18,159 nucleotides of DNA. It comes from an uncultured Rhizobiaceae group bacterium (GTDB lineage: Bacteria > Pseudomonadota > Alphaproteobacteria > Rhizobiales > Rhizobiaceae). Position numbers and translations under genes: made by a program. Positions 1 through 8,487 of the stretch are shown one piece after another; the first letter of the stretch is position 1; each line of letters begins with the position of its first letter. Below the pieces are notes generated by a model. That model saw nothing but the letters and a program-made list of their open reading frames with translations. It did not search any database and was not told where the DNA came from. Where the stretch lies: positions 1 through 18,159 of the forward strand of contig CALDZZ010000204.1 in assembly GCA_937944075.1 (NCBI GenBank), read 5' to 3'.

Positions 1-1
1 C

Positions 2-526
2 GAGCCTGATACCTCTGTAAACCTGTATTTCGAGAATGATTATCTTGGATCAGCTCAAGTGTCACAAAATGGTGCCTTTCTTTTTGAGGGAACAAAAACC
101 ATCAAGCCGGGCAGATATGATATTCGTGCGGACATGGTTCGCAGCGAGACGTCTGAGAGGGTTGATGGTCGAGCGGAAGTCAAGCTCATCCATAAACCTG
201 ATGCAAAAAATCCGAAACAAGAAGTGGCGGGACTTTCCAATCCTTCGATTGTGGATGACGGTGACACTGAAACGCCAACCGAAACAACTGATCAGCAAAT
301 CTCTTCTGAAGATGCTGACGCAACAAATAAGCCTGAAATAACCAGTGGTAGCGCGGTTATTATTAGAAGGGGTGACAGCTTGTGGACTGTTGCAAGGCGT
401 AACTATGGCGCCGGTATTCGCTACACTACCATTTTCGATGCCAATCGGGATCAAGTCAGAAATCCGCACAGGATTTATCCAGGGCAAGTTTTGAAAATTC
501 CAGAAGAAGCTCTCTCAGTCGAATAA
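2..526 (+). CDS. LysM-domain envelope protein, 3' part only
   Basis: This reading frame is open from the left edge, so the start codon lies outside the window; a GTG at 59 is internal and is not proposed as the start. The 174 visible residues fall in three parts. The first, about residues 1-55, is beta-rich (VNLYFENDYLG, then GTKTIKPGRYDIRADMV) and resembles the Ig-like modules of large rhizobial LysM proteins. A Thr/Asp/Glu-rich linker follows, about 56-115. A C-terminal LysM domain spans about 119-168, seen as RRGDSLWTVARRNYG, the central FDANRDQVRNP and the closing IYPGQVLKIP. LysM domains bind the glycan strands of peptidoglycan, so a periplasmic cell-wall role is likely. No catalytic domain is visible in this fragment. 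The LysM assignment is strong; the function of the whole protein is unknown. In related genomes, as I recall, such a gene precedes the Atm1/psd/pssA genes. Confidence 0.85.
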   Translation, partial: EPDTSVNLYFENDYLGSAQVSQNGAFLFEGTKTIKPGRYDIRADMVRSETSERVDGRAEVKLIHKPDAKNPKQEVAGLSNPSIVDDGDTETPTETTDQQISSEDADATNKPEITSGSAVIIRRGDSLWTVARRNYGAGIRYTTIFDANRDQVRNPHRIYPGQVLKIPEEALSVE

Positions 527-533
527 ATCAGCA

Positions 534-587
534 TGCCGAAAAGACGGATTGACTTTATCGGCATTTACCGATAGAGAATATTTTGTA
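534..587 (+). terminator. Possible weak terminator after the LysM gene
   Basis: Eight bases after the LysM stop codon lie two mutually exclusive stems. TGCCGA (534-539) can pair with TCGGCA (558-563), and TATCGG (556-561) can pair with CCGATA (568-573) around a six-base loop. The second stem is followed by an A/T-rich stretch ending in TTTT at 581-584. The stems are only six base pairs and the T-tract is displaced, so this is a weak candidate. It lies between two convergent genes and could serve either. Confidence 0.3.
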
Positions 588-614
588 CTACAATCAATCC
601 GGTAATTTCAAGTT

Positions 615-821
615 TTAAAAGTAAGAGCTGTCATACATAATAACGACGGCTAAACCCAAAACGATAAAGCCTCCAATCAGGGAAAATACCAGGGGAACCC
701 CATAATAAAGACACGCTATTGCTGAAGCACCTGTTCCAATTGCAAATGCAAAGACGAGCATCATGAAGCCATGAAGCAGGCTGCCCATTATCTCGGCAAA
801 GAATGATTTGTTTCTTCTCAT
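615..821 (-). CDS. Small two-helix membrane protein, function unknown
   Basis: I do not recognise the family. The 68-residue product has a short basic start (MRRNKSFF) and two hydrophobic segments, about residues 14-38 and 42-64, separated by a Tyr-Gly-Val-Pro turn. It ends with a short polar tail, so it is probably an inner-membrane hairpin protein. The main support that it is a real gene is a good ribosome-binding site: AAAGG lies five bases before the ATG, reading on the minus strand. The helix-forming hydrophobicity pattern is also unlike a random shadow frame. It is transcribed away from the arsR gene, and 80 bp separate the two starts, so they share a promoter region. Whether ArsR also controls it cannot be told from the sequence. 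No cysteine or histidine cluster suggests metal binding; the single Cys is within the first helix. Confidence 0.6.
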   Translation of the reverse strand: MRRNKSFFAEIMGSLLHGFMMLVFAFAIGTGASAIACLYYGVPLVFSLIGGFIVLGLAVVIMYDSSYF

Positions 822-901
822 GAAGACCTTTCGATTGATGTCTTTGGCTGTGTGAAACTGTTCAACCTGATAGCATTTTTTAGCGCACGAGGCACAGGAA
901 T

Positions 902-1246
902 ATGAGCGAAATGGTAAATGAATTCCAAACTGGCACTCAGTGTCATTGCACCGACAAGATGGCGGATGCTCTAAAGGCGCTAGGTCATCCAGTCAGGCTA
1001 CGGCTGGTACAGGAAATCAGGGAATTGAAAAGTTGTTGTTGTGGCGACCTGTGTGATTGTTTTTCACAATCCCAATCGACGATTTCCCAACATCTGTCTG
1101 TTCTTAGGGAGGCAGGCATCATTGACTTTGAGAAAAATGGCAACAAGTCATGTTTCTCGCTTAATTATGAAGTTCTCAATGAACTCCAATCCTCAATTCA
1201 AGATTTAATCAGTCTCCCGACTGAAAAGGCTGGCAATAAAGCATGA
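902..1246 (+). CDS. ArsR/SmtB-type repressor with a cysteine cluster
   Basis: The 114-residue protein is a winged helix-turn-helix repressor of the ArsR/SmtB family, which release DNA when they bind metal, metalloid or a thiol oxidant. The core ALKALGHPVRLRLVQEI (about 23-39) is the family's dimer and first-helix signature. The recognition helix is SQSTISQHLSVLREAGI (57-73). The protein is unusually rich in cysteine: C14 and C16 near the N-terminus, C45-C46-C47, C51 and C53 at the start of the DNA-binding region, and C84. The 45-53 cluster sits where ArsR-type sensors carry their metal-binding cysteines. The stop overlaps the next start as ATGA (1243-1246), so it is translationally coupled to the Atm1-type exporter, its probable target. 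A start at 911 (fourth codon) is also possible: AGGAA at 896-900 fits that start better than 902, while GAGG at 889-892 fits 902. The effector is unknown. Confidence 0.9.
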   Translation: MSEMVNEFQTGTQCHCTDKMADALKALGHPVRLRLVQEIRELKSCCCGDLCDCFSQSQSTISQHLSVLREAGIIDFEKNGNKSCFSLNYEVLNELQSSIQDLISLPTEKAGNKA

Positions 1247-3147
1247 ACAAGACAGATAGACCTTTTGTCGATGCCGGTCGTGGGGGTATGAAGGGCACGC
1301 TTATTAATTTGTGGCCTTATATGTGGCCGTCAGACCGACCTGATTTGAAACGAAGAGTGCTTTACGCTTCAATTTTCATGGTTGTGGGGAAAATTGTAAC
1401 CGTCCTTATTCCGTACTTTTACAAGCTTGCAACGGATGCGCTTACCGGCGATCTGGACAAGAGTGGCACGCTCTCGGACTGGTTTCCGTTAATGCTGCTG
1501 ACGCCGGTGATGCTGGTAATTGCCTACAACATCGGCCGGGTGGTTTCGCTTGGGTTTAACCAGTTGCGTGATGCGCTTTTTGCAAGCGTTGGTCAGCATG
1601 CTGTTCGCCAACTGGCAACGATCGTTTTCGGACATTTGCATTCCCTTAGCTTGCGCTATCATCTGCAACGCAGAACCGGTGGCTTGACCCGAGTAGTGGA
1701 GCGCGGAACCAAGGGAATCGAGTCCATTGTCCGTTTTTCAATTCTCAACGGACTGCCAACCGTGCTGGAATTCGCCTTCATGGCAATTGTCATCTGGTAC
1801 TGGTTTGATTGGCGTTATGTTGCTGTCATTTCGATAATGGTGTGGGCATATACCTGGTTTTCTGTTCGTGCTTCTGACTGGCGCATCAATATTCGCCGTG
1901 ACATGAACAACAATGATACCGAGGCAAACTCCAAGGCAATCGACTCACTTTTGAATTTTGAAACGGTCAAGTATTTCGGCAACGAAAGCCTAGAGGCCAA
2001 CCGTTTTGGGGATTCCATGGAACGCTATGAGAAGGCGGCAACTAAGGTTTGGACTTCACTGGCCTGGCTCAATTTTGGGCAAGCAATCATTATGGGTGCC
2101 GGCATGGTCGCCTGCATGTTGCTCTCTGTCTATGCTGTTCAGGCAGGTGAGCAGACGCTGGGTGACTTTGTCATGATCAACGCCTTGCTGATGCAGCTTT
2201 TTGTACCTCTCAATTTCATCGGCTTTATCTACCGTGAAATTCGTCAGGGCTTTGCTGACCTTGAAGAAATGTTCAGTCTTCTTGGTGTGGAGCAGGAGAT
2301 CAAGGATAAGCCAGATGCGCGCAATATGCAGGTTCGTGATGGGGCGATCAGCTTCAGGGATGTCTCCTTTCATTATGATGAAGATCGCAAAATTCTCAAA
2401 GATGTTTCCTTTGAGGTTCCTGCCGGTAAGACGGTCGCCATTGTTGGTCCGTCGGGGGCTGGCAAGTCGACAGTCTCCAGATTAATGTTCCGCTTTTACG
2501 ATGTGGTTGAAGGGTCTATTTCGATAGATGGCGAAGACATCAGGGATGTTACCCAGAAAAGTCTTCGACAAAATATTGGGATGGTTCCCCAGGATACCGT
2601 CCTGTTTAATGAAACCATTGCCTACAACATTCGCTATGGTCGACCTGATGCAACGGATGAAGAAGTCGAACAAGCCGCAGAAATGGCTCAGATAGGTGAT
2701 TTCATCAGATCACTGCCGCAAGGGTTTAAAACAGAAGTCGGTGAACGTGGCCTTAAACTCTCAGGTGGTGAAAAACAACGTGTTGCCATCGCAAGAACCC
2801 TGTTGAAAGCACCACCTATTCTCATTCTGGATGAGGCGACCTCTGCCCTTGATACACAGACCGAGCGCGAGATTCAGGCGGCGCTGGATGTTGTTTCGAA
2901 AGATCGCACCACCATCGTGATCGCACACAGGCTTTCAACCGTTGTGTCTGCTGATGAAATACTGGTTTTGCAGGCTGGAAAGATTGTTGAGCGCGGGACG
3001 CATAAATCCCTTCTCAAGCAGCAGGGGCTTTACGAACAGATGTGGAGCCGTCAGCGTGAGGCGACAGAAGCCGAAGAGCGGCTACGTGCGGCCCGGGAAA
3101 ATGACGAGCTTGGCATTCTAACACGCAAGAAAACAACCAATGATTGA
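1243..3147 (+). CDS. Atm1/HMT1-type ABC exporter (fused permease and ATPase)
   Basis: The 634-residue protein is a half-transporter that dimerises in the inner membrane. A six-helix transmembrane domain (about residues 40-330) is followed by a nucleotide-binding domain (about 370-600). Walker A is GPSGAGKST (from 402), the signature is LSGGEKQR (from about 506), Walker B is ILILDEATSALD (from about 526) and the switch histidine is in IAHRLSTV (about 560). The segment NFETVKYFGNE and the motif RTGGLTRVVERGTKGIE mark it as Atm1/HMT1-like rather than MsbA-like. Family members export glutathione derivatives; bacterial relatives have been linked to heavy-metal tolerance, and mitochondrial Atm1 to export of a sulfur compound for Fe-S maturation. 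The start at 1243 is favoured by the ATGA overlap with arsR; Met16 (1288) is less likely. The ending is charged and probably cytoplasmic. The exact substrate is not decided by sequence. Confidence 0.93.
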   Translation: MNKTDRPFVDAGRGGMKGTLINLWPYMWPSDRPDLKRRVLYASIFMVVGKIVTVLIPYFYKLATDALTGDLDKSGTLSDWFPLMLLTPVMLVIAYNIGRVVSLGFNQLRDALFASVGQHAVRQLATIVFGHLHSLSLRYHLQRRTGGLTRVVERGTKGIESIVRFSILNGLPTVLEFAFMAIVIWYWFDWRYVAVISIMVWAYTWFSVRASDWRINIRRDMNNNDTEANSKAIDSLLNFETVKYFGNESLEANRFGDSMERYEKAATKVWTSLAWLNFGQAIIMGAGMVACMLLSVYAVQAGEQTLGDFVMINALLMQLFVPLNFIGFIYREIRQGFADLEEMFSLLGVEQEIKDKPDARNMQVRDGAISFRDVSFHYDEDRKILKDVSFEVPAGKTVAIVGPSGAGKSTVSRLMFRFYDVVEGSISIDGEDIRDVTQKSLRQNIGMVPQDTVLFNETIAYNIRYGRPDATDEEVEQAAEMAQIGDFIRSLPQGFKTEVGERGLKLSGGEKQRVAIARTLLKAPPILILDEATSALDTQTEREIQAALDVVSKDRTTIVIAHRLSTVVSADEILVLQAGKIVERGTHKSLLKQQGLYEQMWSRQREATEAEERLRAARENDELGILTRKKTTND

Positions 3148-3197
3148 GTTGAAGCCATAAAACTGGTAGCACTCCATAAACTGATAACGGGGATAAC

Positions 3198-3896
3198 ATG
3201 AGCCTTACAACTTCCATCAAGAATGCATTGCCGCCAGTCCACCCTGAAGGGTACAAGTTCATCGCAATTTTTGCGATTGTGACCGTTTTGATTGGCTGGA
3301 TCTGGTCACCCCTGTTTTATCTTGGTCTGGCCTTGACGGTATGGTGTGCCCTGTTTTTCAGGGATCCAAAGCGGGTAACTCCGATCAGTGATGAAATGGT
3401 GATTAGCCCGGCAGATGGCAAGGTTTCGCATGTTGGTAAAATCGTGCCACCGGCCGAGCTTAATCTGGGTAGTGAGCCAATGCTCCGCGTGTCAGTTTTC
3501 ATGAATGTTTTCAATTGTCATGTGAACCGTGCACCCATGAAGGGCAAGATTGAACGCATCGTCTACAAGAAGGGCAGCTTTTTGAACGCTGAACTGGACA
3601 AGGCTTCAGATGAAAATGAACGCAACAGCATGGTTCTTAAAACAGAGCAGGTCGAGATTGCAGTTGTTCAAATCGCCGGACTCGTTGCGCGTCGAATTGT
3701 TTGTTGGGCAGATCAGGGTGAAGATATTGATCAGGGTGAGCGTTTCGGATTGATACGATTTGGTTCGAGGCTTGATATTTACTTGCCGGTTGAGGCACAA
3801 GCCAGCGTTGCCGTGGGACAAACCGCAATTGCCGGTGAGACCATTCTGGCGCGCTTTGACAAGGATGTTACAATTCCCTTGATACGAGCAAGCTAG
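3198..3896 (+). CDS. psd: Phosphatidylserine decarboxylase proenzyme
   Basis: The 232-residue product converts phosphatidylserine to phosphatidylethanolamine at the inner membrane. It is the short, archaeal-like class of Psd common in alphaproteobacteria. A hydrophobic anchor lies at about residues 20-50. Conserved blocks follow: SPADGKVSHVG from about 70, with the Asp of the family; FMNVFNCHVNRAP with His108; and RFGSRLDIYLP. The Gly-Ser bond in RFGS, with Ser190, is the expected self-cleavage site that leaves a pyruvoyl group on the small alpha subunit. The ATG is preceded by a purine-rich CGGGGA about five bases upstream. It lies 50 bp after the ABC exporter and 15 bp before pssA, so it is probably co-transcribed with pssA, the enzyme that makes its substrate. 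Confidence 0.95.
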   Translation: MSLTTSIKNALPPVHPEGYKFIAIFAIVTVLIGWIWSPLFYLGLALTVWCALFFRDPKRVTPISDEMVISPADGKVSHVGKIVPPAELNLGSEPMLRVSVFMNVFNCHVNRAPMKGKIERIVYKKGSFLNAELDKASDENERNSMVLKTEQVEIAVVQIAGLVARRIVCWADQGEDIDQGERFGLIRFGSRLDIYLPVEAQASVAVGQTAIAGETILARFDKDVTIPLIRAS

Positions 3897-3911
3897 AGAG
3901 CAGGCAAAATC

Positions 3912-4733
3912 ATGGAAACTCCATTTCCGCCTTTTGATCCTGATGGTGATGAGACCAAGGCGTCTTCAAACGACGATACACAGGTTCGTTTGCGTGATAT
4001 CCCCATGCGGACAATCTTCCCCAATCTTCTTACGCTTCTGGCCATTTGTTCCGGCCTGACTTCCATTCGTTTTGCAATTGAGCAACGCATAGAGCTTGCT
4101 GTGGCAGCAATCATCTTCGCAGGTATCCTTGATGGTATCGATGGACGAGTTGCAAGGTTCCTGAAATCCTCAACGCGATTTGGTGCGGAGATGGACAGTT
4201 TGGCGGACTTTGTCAATTTTGGTGTAGCGCCAGCCATGCTCTTGTATTTCACGCTCTTGTCAGACGTGCGATCGATCGGCTGGATAGCAGCGCTCATCTA
4301 TGCAAGTTGCGCGTGTCTCAGACTGGCCCGTTTCAATGTGATGCTGGATAATCCCAATGCGCCCAAATGGGTTTCCAACTTTTTTACAGGTGTTCCAGCA
4401 CCAGCTGGAGCAGTTATTGCGTTGCTTCCGGTGTATCTGATGCTTAATGGTGTTGAAAAAACGCCAGTTTTAGCAGGGCTGGCAGTCGCCTTTACGCTTT
4501 TCACCGGATTTCTGATGGTCTCCAATATACCAACCTTCTCCGGCAAGAACATGACCGTAAAAGTGCGCAGGGATCTGGTTCTGCCACTGATGATTTTTGC
4601 TGTTTTAATGGCAGCGTTATTGTTCAGTTACCCATGGAAGGTACTTTCGGCAGTCGCTTTCTTCTATGTATTGTCGATACCGTTTTCATATAGAAACTGG
4701 TATCGATACAAGGCAAAAGTCAATCAGGGTTAA
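3912..4733 (+). CDS. pssA: CDP-diacylglycerol-serine O-phosphatidyltransferase (phosphatidylserine synthase)
   Basis: The enzyme makes phosphatidylserine from CDP-diacylglycerol and serine in the inner membrane. The 273-residue protein belongs to the CDP-alcohol phosphatidyltransferase family. Its complete signature is visible as Asp77-Gly78-x2-Ala81-Arg82-x8-Gly91-x3-Asp95-x3-Asp99, whose aspartates bind the metal and the CDP head. About 30 hydrophilic residues (METPFPPFDPDGDET) precede the first helix, as I recall for rhizobial PssA, which supports the ATG at 3912. The rest is a chain of hydrophobic helices to residue 265, with a basic end. The context with psd fits the two-step route to phosphatidylethanolamine. 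The stop codon is only 10 bp from the stop of the opposing RND permease gene, so the 3' ends of the transcripts probably overlap. Confidence 0.95.
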   Translation: METPFPPFDPDGDETKASSNDDTQVRLRDIPMRTIFPNLLTLLAICSGLTSIRFAIEQRIELAVAAIIFAGILDGIDGRVARFLKSSTRFGAEMDSLADFVNFGVAPAMLLYFTLLSDVRSIGWIAALIYASCACLRLARFNVMLDNPNAPKWVSNFFTGVPAPAGAVIALLPVYLMLNGVEKTPVLAGLAVAFTLFTGFLMVSNIPTFSGKNMTVKVRRDLVLPLMIFAVLMAALLFSYPWKVLSAVAFFYVLSIPFSYRNWYRYKAKVNQG

Positions 4734-4743
4734 GTTTGGCAGA

Positions 4744-7700
4744 TTATTCTGCTGCTTCTACAATATCATCCTTTGGTGGCTTTTTATCTGTGTCGTCCTT
4801 GCCGGCCTTCTTGGCAGGCTTCTTTTTCGACTTGTTGATTGAAGTCACATTTGAACGTTTCCCTGTGCTCGACAGGGAAGTATTCTCCGGCGCTTTGCCA
4901 TCAATAACCTCATCAACTGCCTTGTCGATTTCGCTCTTGGGTTGTTCGGTGTTAACCGGCTGCTGCTCGCGAATACTGGTTTGCTCTGCCTTGTCAGTAT
5001 CCGGAGTTGCAATTGCATTGGTATCTTCATCAATCGCACCTGCTGTTGCCATCGCCAGGGCATTGTTCCTGGGCCCGAACAGGCTTGTTACCCAGCTTCC
5101 AAAATTCACGATATTGGTTGGCAATGACAACATCACAGGAATGAGTATAAGCGTTAGCAATGTGGAGAAGGCCAGGCCTGAGATAATCGCTGTCGAGAGT
5201 TGAACCCACCAAATTGCCGTTATCGATCCTACGGTGATTGTCTGGGCAAAGAAGTTCAGATTAATGGTCAATGCCATTGGAACCAGCCCCATGATGGTTG
5301 TGACGGTTGTCAGCATGATTGGTCTCATGCGCTGGGCTGAAGTTTTCAACACGGCATCATGAACATCTGCACCTTCCTCACGTAATCGATTATAGGTATC
5401 TATGAGTACAATCGCGTTGTTTACAACAATCCCTGCAAGCGCAATGACACCCGTTCCTGTCATGATGATCGAGAACTTTTGTCCGGTAATCATCATGCCA
5501 ATCAGAACGCCTGTTACCGCAAGGACAACGGTCGAAAGTGTCAGAATACTTTGGTAGAATGAATTGTATTGAGTGACCAGGATAATGAACATCAGGAAGA
5601 GTGCACCAGCGCCAGCCTTTGCCAAAAACTCTTCAGACTCCTTTTGTTCTTCATCTGCACCACGAAATTTCAGGAACGTATTTTCCTTCCATTGCTGTTC
5701 ATCCAGCCAGGTCTGAATTTCGTTGATCTTTTCATCAGGTGTCAAACCGTCAGCTTTTGCTGATGCCAAAAGGTTAGCCTTGATATCCATTGCATAAAGA
5801 CCATCCCTGCGCTTGATTGAAGTAACCTTTTGCTTGGGTTCCATCTTGATAAAATTGGTGATGGGCACCTGACCATTCGCAGTCGGCAAGCGCAACTCGC
5901 TCAAACGATCGAGGGCGCGCTGTTCTTCTGGCAGGCGGACACGAATGTCGATTGAATCATCTGAGTCATCCGGATTGGATGTGCCTATAAGCGTGCCGTT
6001 TGTAATAAGCTGTATCATGGCACCAACAGCCGGAATGCTGGCGTTATAACGGCCTGCTTCCTCACGGTCGACTGTCAATTGCCAGTCAATACCGGGAAGG
6101 GGGCGATCGTCTTCTACATCCTGCAAGTCGTTCATTGTATCAAACTTCTCGCGAATGCGGGTTATGGCCTCTACCATGTCATCATAGTTTGTGGATTTGA
6201 CTTCAAGGCGAACGTCTTTACCGGTGGGCGGTCCACCTTCCAGTTTGCGAAGCTCGATCTTGATTCCAGGTATTTGTGCGGTTCTTTCACGAATTTCAGC
6301 AAATATGTCTACGGCCTTGCGACGTGTGGAATAATCGGCAAGTTCGATTGTGATACGTCCGACAACATCGGCGGGAAGATCCTGTGGCTGGCTTGGATCA
6401 ACACCACCGCCGCCACCACCGCCCCCTGGTGCGGTTGCTGTCATGACAATGTTGTCAATTCCCTTGACCTGAAGTACCTCGTTTTCAACCGCGATTGACA
6501 AATCCCGTATATCCTTGCCCGACAGGTTGCCTCGTGCAGAGATGAAGAGAAGAGCAATGTCGGGTTCTTCATCAACGAAGAACTCTACGCCTTTTGCCTT
6601 TTCGGAAAACAGGGTGATAGTTCCATAGGCAACGCCGCCTGCAATCAGCAATACAATTACATTGCCAACAAGCCCTTTGGTAATTGTATTCAGGAACCAC
6701 AGATACCCTCCTGCAAGCCCTTTGACTTTGGCGACGTCCAGTTTTTCAGGCGCAGATAAAAGACGGGCGTTCTCGTCGATGACAGGTCCGGAAGGTTTTT
6801 TTCGTCTGTTTATCATCCCTACAATCACGAAGGTAATGATTGCCATAAAGAGCCCTGCAAAACCTGCAATCATCATCTGCACTGTCGGCAAATCCAGTTT
6901 GGTATTGGCAAAATGAGTTTCATAAAGTGACGGTGCCAAAATATAATAGGCGACAAGAGCTGAGGCAAAACCAACGAAAAGAGTTTTCAGTATTCTGTTG
7001 TTATGCGCTGCAATGGCGCCCAATTGGGCAAAAACAACGCCCATGGTGGGTAGAAAGATAAGCGCTGTCAGCAAGGATGCCGAGAGAACAATAATTACCA
7101 TGATAGGCAGGTAACTCATGAATTCCCCTGGAACACCTGGCCATAACAACAATGGCAGGAAGGCCGCCAGTGTCGTTGCAGTTGAGGATACGACAGGCCA
7201 GAACATCAGTTTCGCTGCGCGTGGGTAGGCCTCTTTTGGAGGCATGCCTTCATCCATTTTACGGTTTGCATATTCTGTGACCACGATAGCGCCATCCACA
7301 AGCATACCCACCGTAAGCACCATGCCGAACATGACCATCATGTTCACGGTCAAACCTGCTGCTGAAAGAATTAGGAAGCCGACCATGAATGAAGTCGGTA
7401 TGGATATGCCGACCAAAAAGCCTGAGCCAACGCCCAGTGAGGCAACCACAATAATCATGACAAGGGCAATGGCTGTCAGAATTGATGCTTCAAGGGAGCC
7501 CAAGACTTCAAAGATGAAGCTGGACTGGTCAATCATGTAAGTGACCTTGATGGTTTCCGGCCAATCCTTGGTAAAGCCGTCTACAACTTCCCTTACATTC
7601 TTGTTGTTTTCAATGATGTTTGTGCCGATGCGCTTCACGACCTCAATCGACATTGCCGGTTTGCCGTTCACGCGTGTGTAACTTGAAGCATCCTTGAAGT

Positions 7701-8487
7701 TGCGTCTGATGTCGGCAACTTCGCCGAGTGTCACCACACCCTCGCCATTTTGCTTGATCGGGATTGAGTAAACATCCTGTACGGTTTCTACAAGACCGGG
7801 AACTTCCAGATTGAAGCGTGCGTTGCCGTCGTCAATAAACCCTGCTGGTACCAGCTGATTGTATTGGGAGACAGCGTTCAGCAATTCGGTTTGTGTAATG
7901 TTGTAGGATTCAAGCTTTGTCAGATCGAGCAGTACTTCAATCTGTTCTTCGCGAGTGCCTCTCAGATTGGCTTCCCTTACCGTTGAAATGGCCTCAATTT
8001 CGTCCTGAAGCTTTTTTGCATGGCTGAACAGGGTACGCTCAGGCACATTGCCTGAAAGGGTAACAATAATGGTAGGCTGCAAGGCCAGGTTGGTTGGGAA
8101 GATTGCAGGCTCTTCAGCATCAACCGGCAGCTCTGCCTTGGCAAGGTTTACCTTGTCTCGAATATCGGCGAGAACCTTGTCCTTGTCGGAGCCAATATTA
8201 AACTCGAGTATGATGGCTGCATGACTTTGTGAGGCCGTTGAAGTGATTTCCTTCAGGCCCTCCAGAGCGCGCAGCTGTGTTTCCATCGGGCGAACCAGCA
8301 GACGTTCTGCATCGCCAGGCGAGACACCCTGTTGGGTGATGGAGATATAATAAACCGGAACGTCAATGTCCGGGTTGGCTTCCTTTGGAATATTGATATA
8401 GGTCAAAATGCCGGCAATCACCATGACCACCATCATGGTAAGGACAGTTCTTGGTCGGCTCAGAATGGTATCAAGTGCAGAAATCAT
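4744..8487 (-). CDS. RND-family efflux permease, unusually long (AcrB/HAE-like)
   Basis: The 1247-residue protein is a proton-driven inner-membrane pump subunit that, with a fusion protein and an outer-membrane channel, expels small molecules. The usual two-fold RND layout is visible: TM1 (about 13-32), a periplasmic porter domain, TM2-6 (about 320-485), then TM7, a second porter domain and TM8-12. In TM4 the relay motif reads MLVDGAIVV with Asp398, but the second aspartate of AcrB is Gly399. In TM10 the AcrB lysine position is Asn1023 (GIVVNNAIVLID). Three parts exceed the usual length of about 1020-1050 residues. An extra hydrophobic pair lies at about 502-518 and 536-557. An eight-glycine run lies near 688-695. 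A Lys/Asp/Glu-rich tail extends from about 1140. The start overlaps the preceding stop as ATGA, and GAAGGAG lies seven bases upstream. The substrate is unknown. Confidence 0.93.
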   Translation of the reverse strand: MISALDTILSRPRTVLTMMVVMVIAGILTYINIPKEANPDIDVPVYYISITQQGVSPGDAERLLVRPMETQLRALEGLKEITSTASQSHAAIILEFNIGSDKDKVLADIRDKVNLAKAELPVDAEEPAIFPTNLALQPTIIVTLSGNVPERTLFSHAKKLQDEIEAISTVREANLRGTREEQIEVLLDLTKLESYNITQTELLNAVSQYNQLVPAGFIDDGNARFNLEVPGLVETVQDVYSIPIKQNGEGVVTLGEVADIRRNFKDASSYTRVNGKPAMSIEVVKRIGTNIIENNKNVREVVDGFTKDWPETIKVTYMIDQSSFIFEVLGSLEASILTAIALVMIIVVASLGVGSGFLVGISIPTSFMVGFLILSAAGLTVNMMVMFGMVLTVGMLVDGAIVVTEYANRKMDEGMPPKEAYPRAAKLMFWPVVSSTATTLAAFLPLLLWPGVPGEFMSYLPIMVIIVLSASLLTALIFLPTMGVVFAQLGAIAAHNNRILKTLFVGFASALVAYYILAPSLYETHFANTKLDLPTVQMMIAGFAGLFMAIITFVIVGMINRRKKPSGPVIDENARLLSAPEKLDVAKVKGLAGGYLWFLNTITKGLVGNVIVLLIAGGVAYGTITLFSEKAKGVEFFVDEEPDIALLFISARGNLSGKDIRDLSIAVENEVLQVKGIDNIVMTATAPGGGGGGGGVDPSQPQDLPADVVGRITIELADYSTRRKAVDIFAEIRERTAQIPGIKIELRKLEGGPPTGKDVRLEVKSTNYDDMVEAITRIREKFDTMNDLQDVEDDRPLPGIDWQLTVDREEAGRYNASIPAVGAMIQLITNGTLIGTSNPDDSDDSIDIRVRLPEEQRALDRLSELRLPTANGQVPITNFIKMEPKQKVTSIKRRDGLYAMDIKANLLASAKADGLTPDEKINEIQTWLDEQQWKENTFLKFRGADEEQKESEEFLAKAGAGALFLMFIILVTQYNSFYQSILTLSTVVLAVTGVLIGMMITGQKFSIIMTGTGVIALAGIVVNNAIVLIDTYNRLREEGADVHDAVLKTSAQRMRPIMLTTVTTIMGLVPMALTINLNFFAQTITVGSITAIWWVQLSTAIISGLAFSTLLTLILIPVMLSLPTNIVNFGSWVTSLFGPRNNALAMATAGAIDEDTNAIATPDTDKAEQTSIREQQPVNTEQPKSEIDKAVDEVIDGKAPENTSLSSTGKRSNVTSINKSKKKPAKKAGKDDTDKKPPKDDIVEAAE

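Noticed and set aside
4736..5203. 155-residue plus-strand reading frame opposite the RND permease tail
   Set aside because: It is serine-rich low complexity, antisense to an intact gene, with no recognisable domain; it mirrors the codon usage of the permease.
6400..6432. CCG/CCA triplet run as a tandem DNA repeat element
   Set aside because: It encodes the glycine run of the permease with mixed codons, so it is coding sequence and not a separate repeat.
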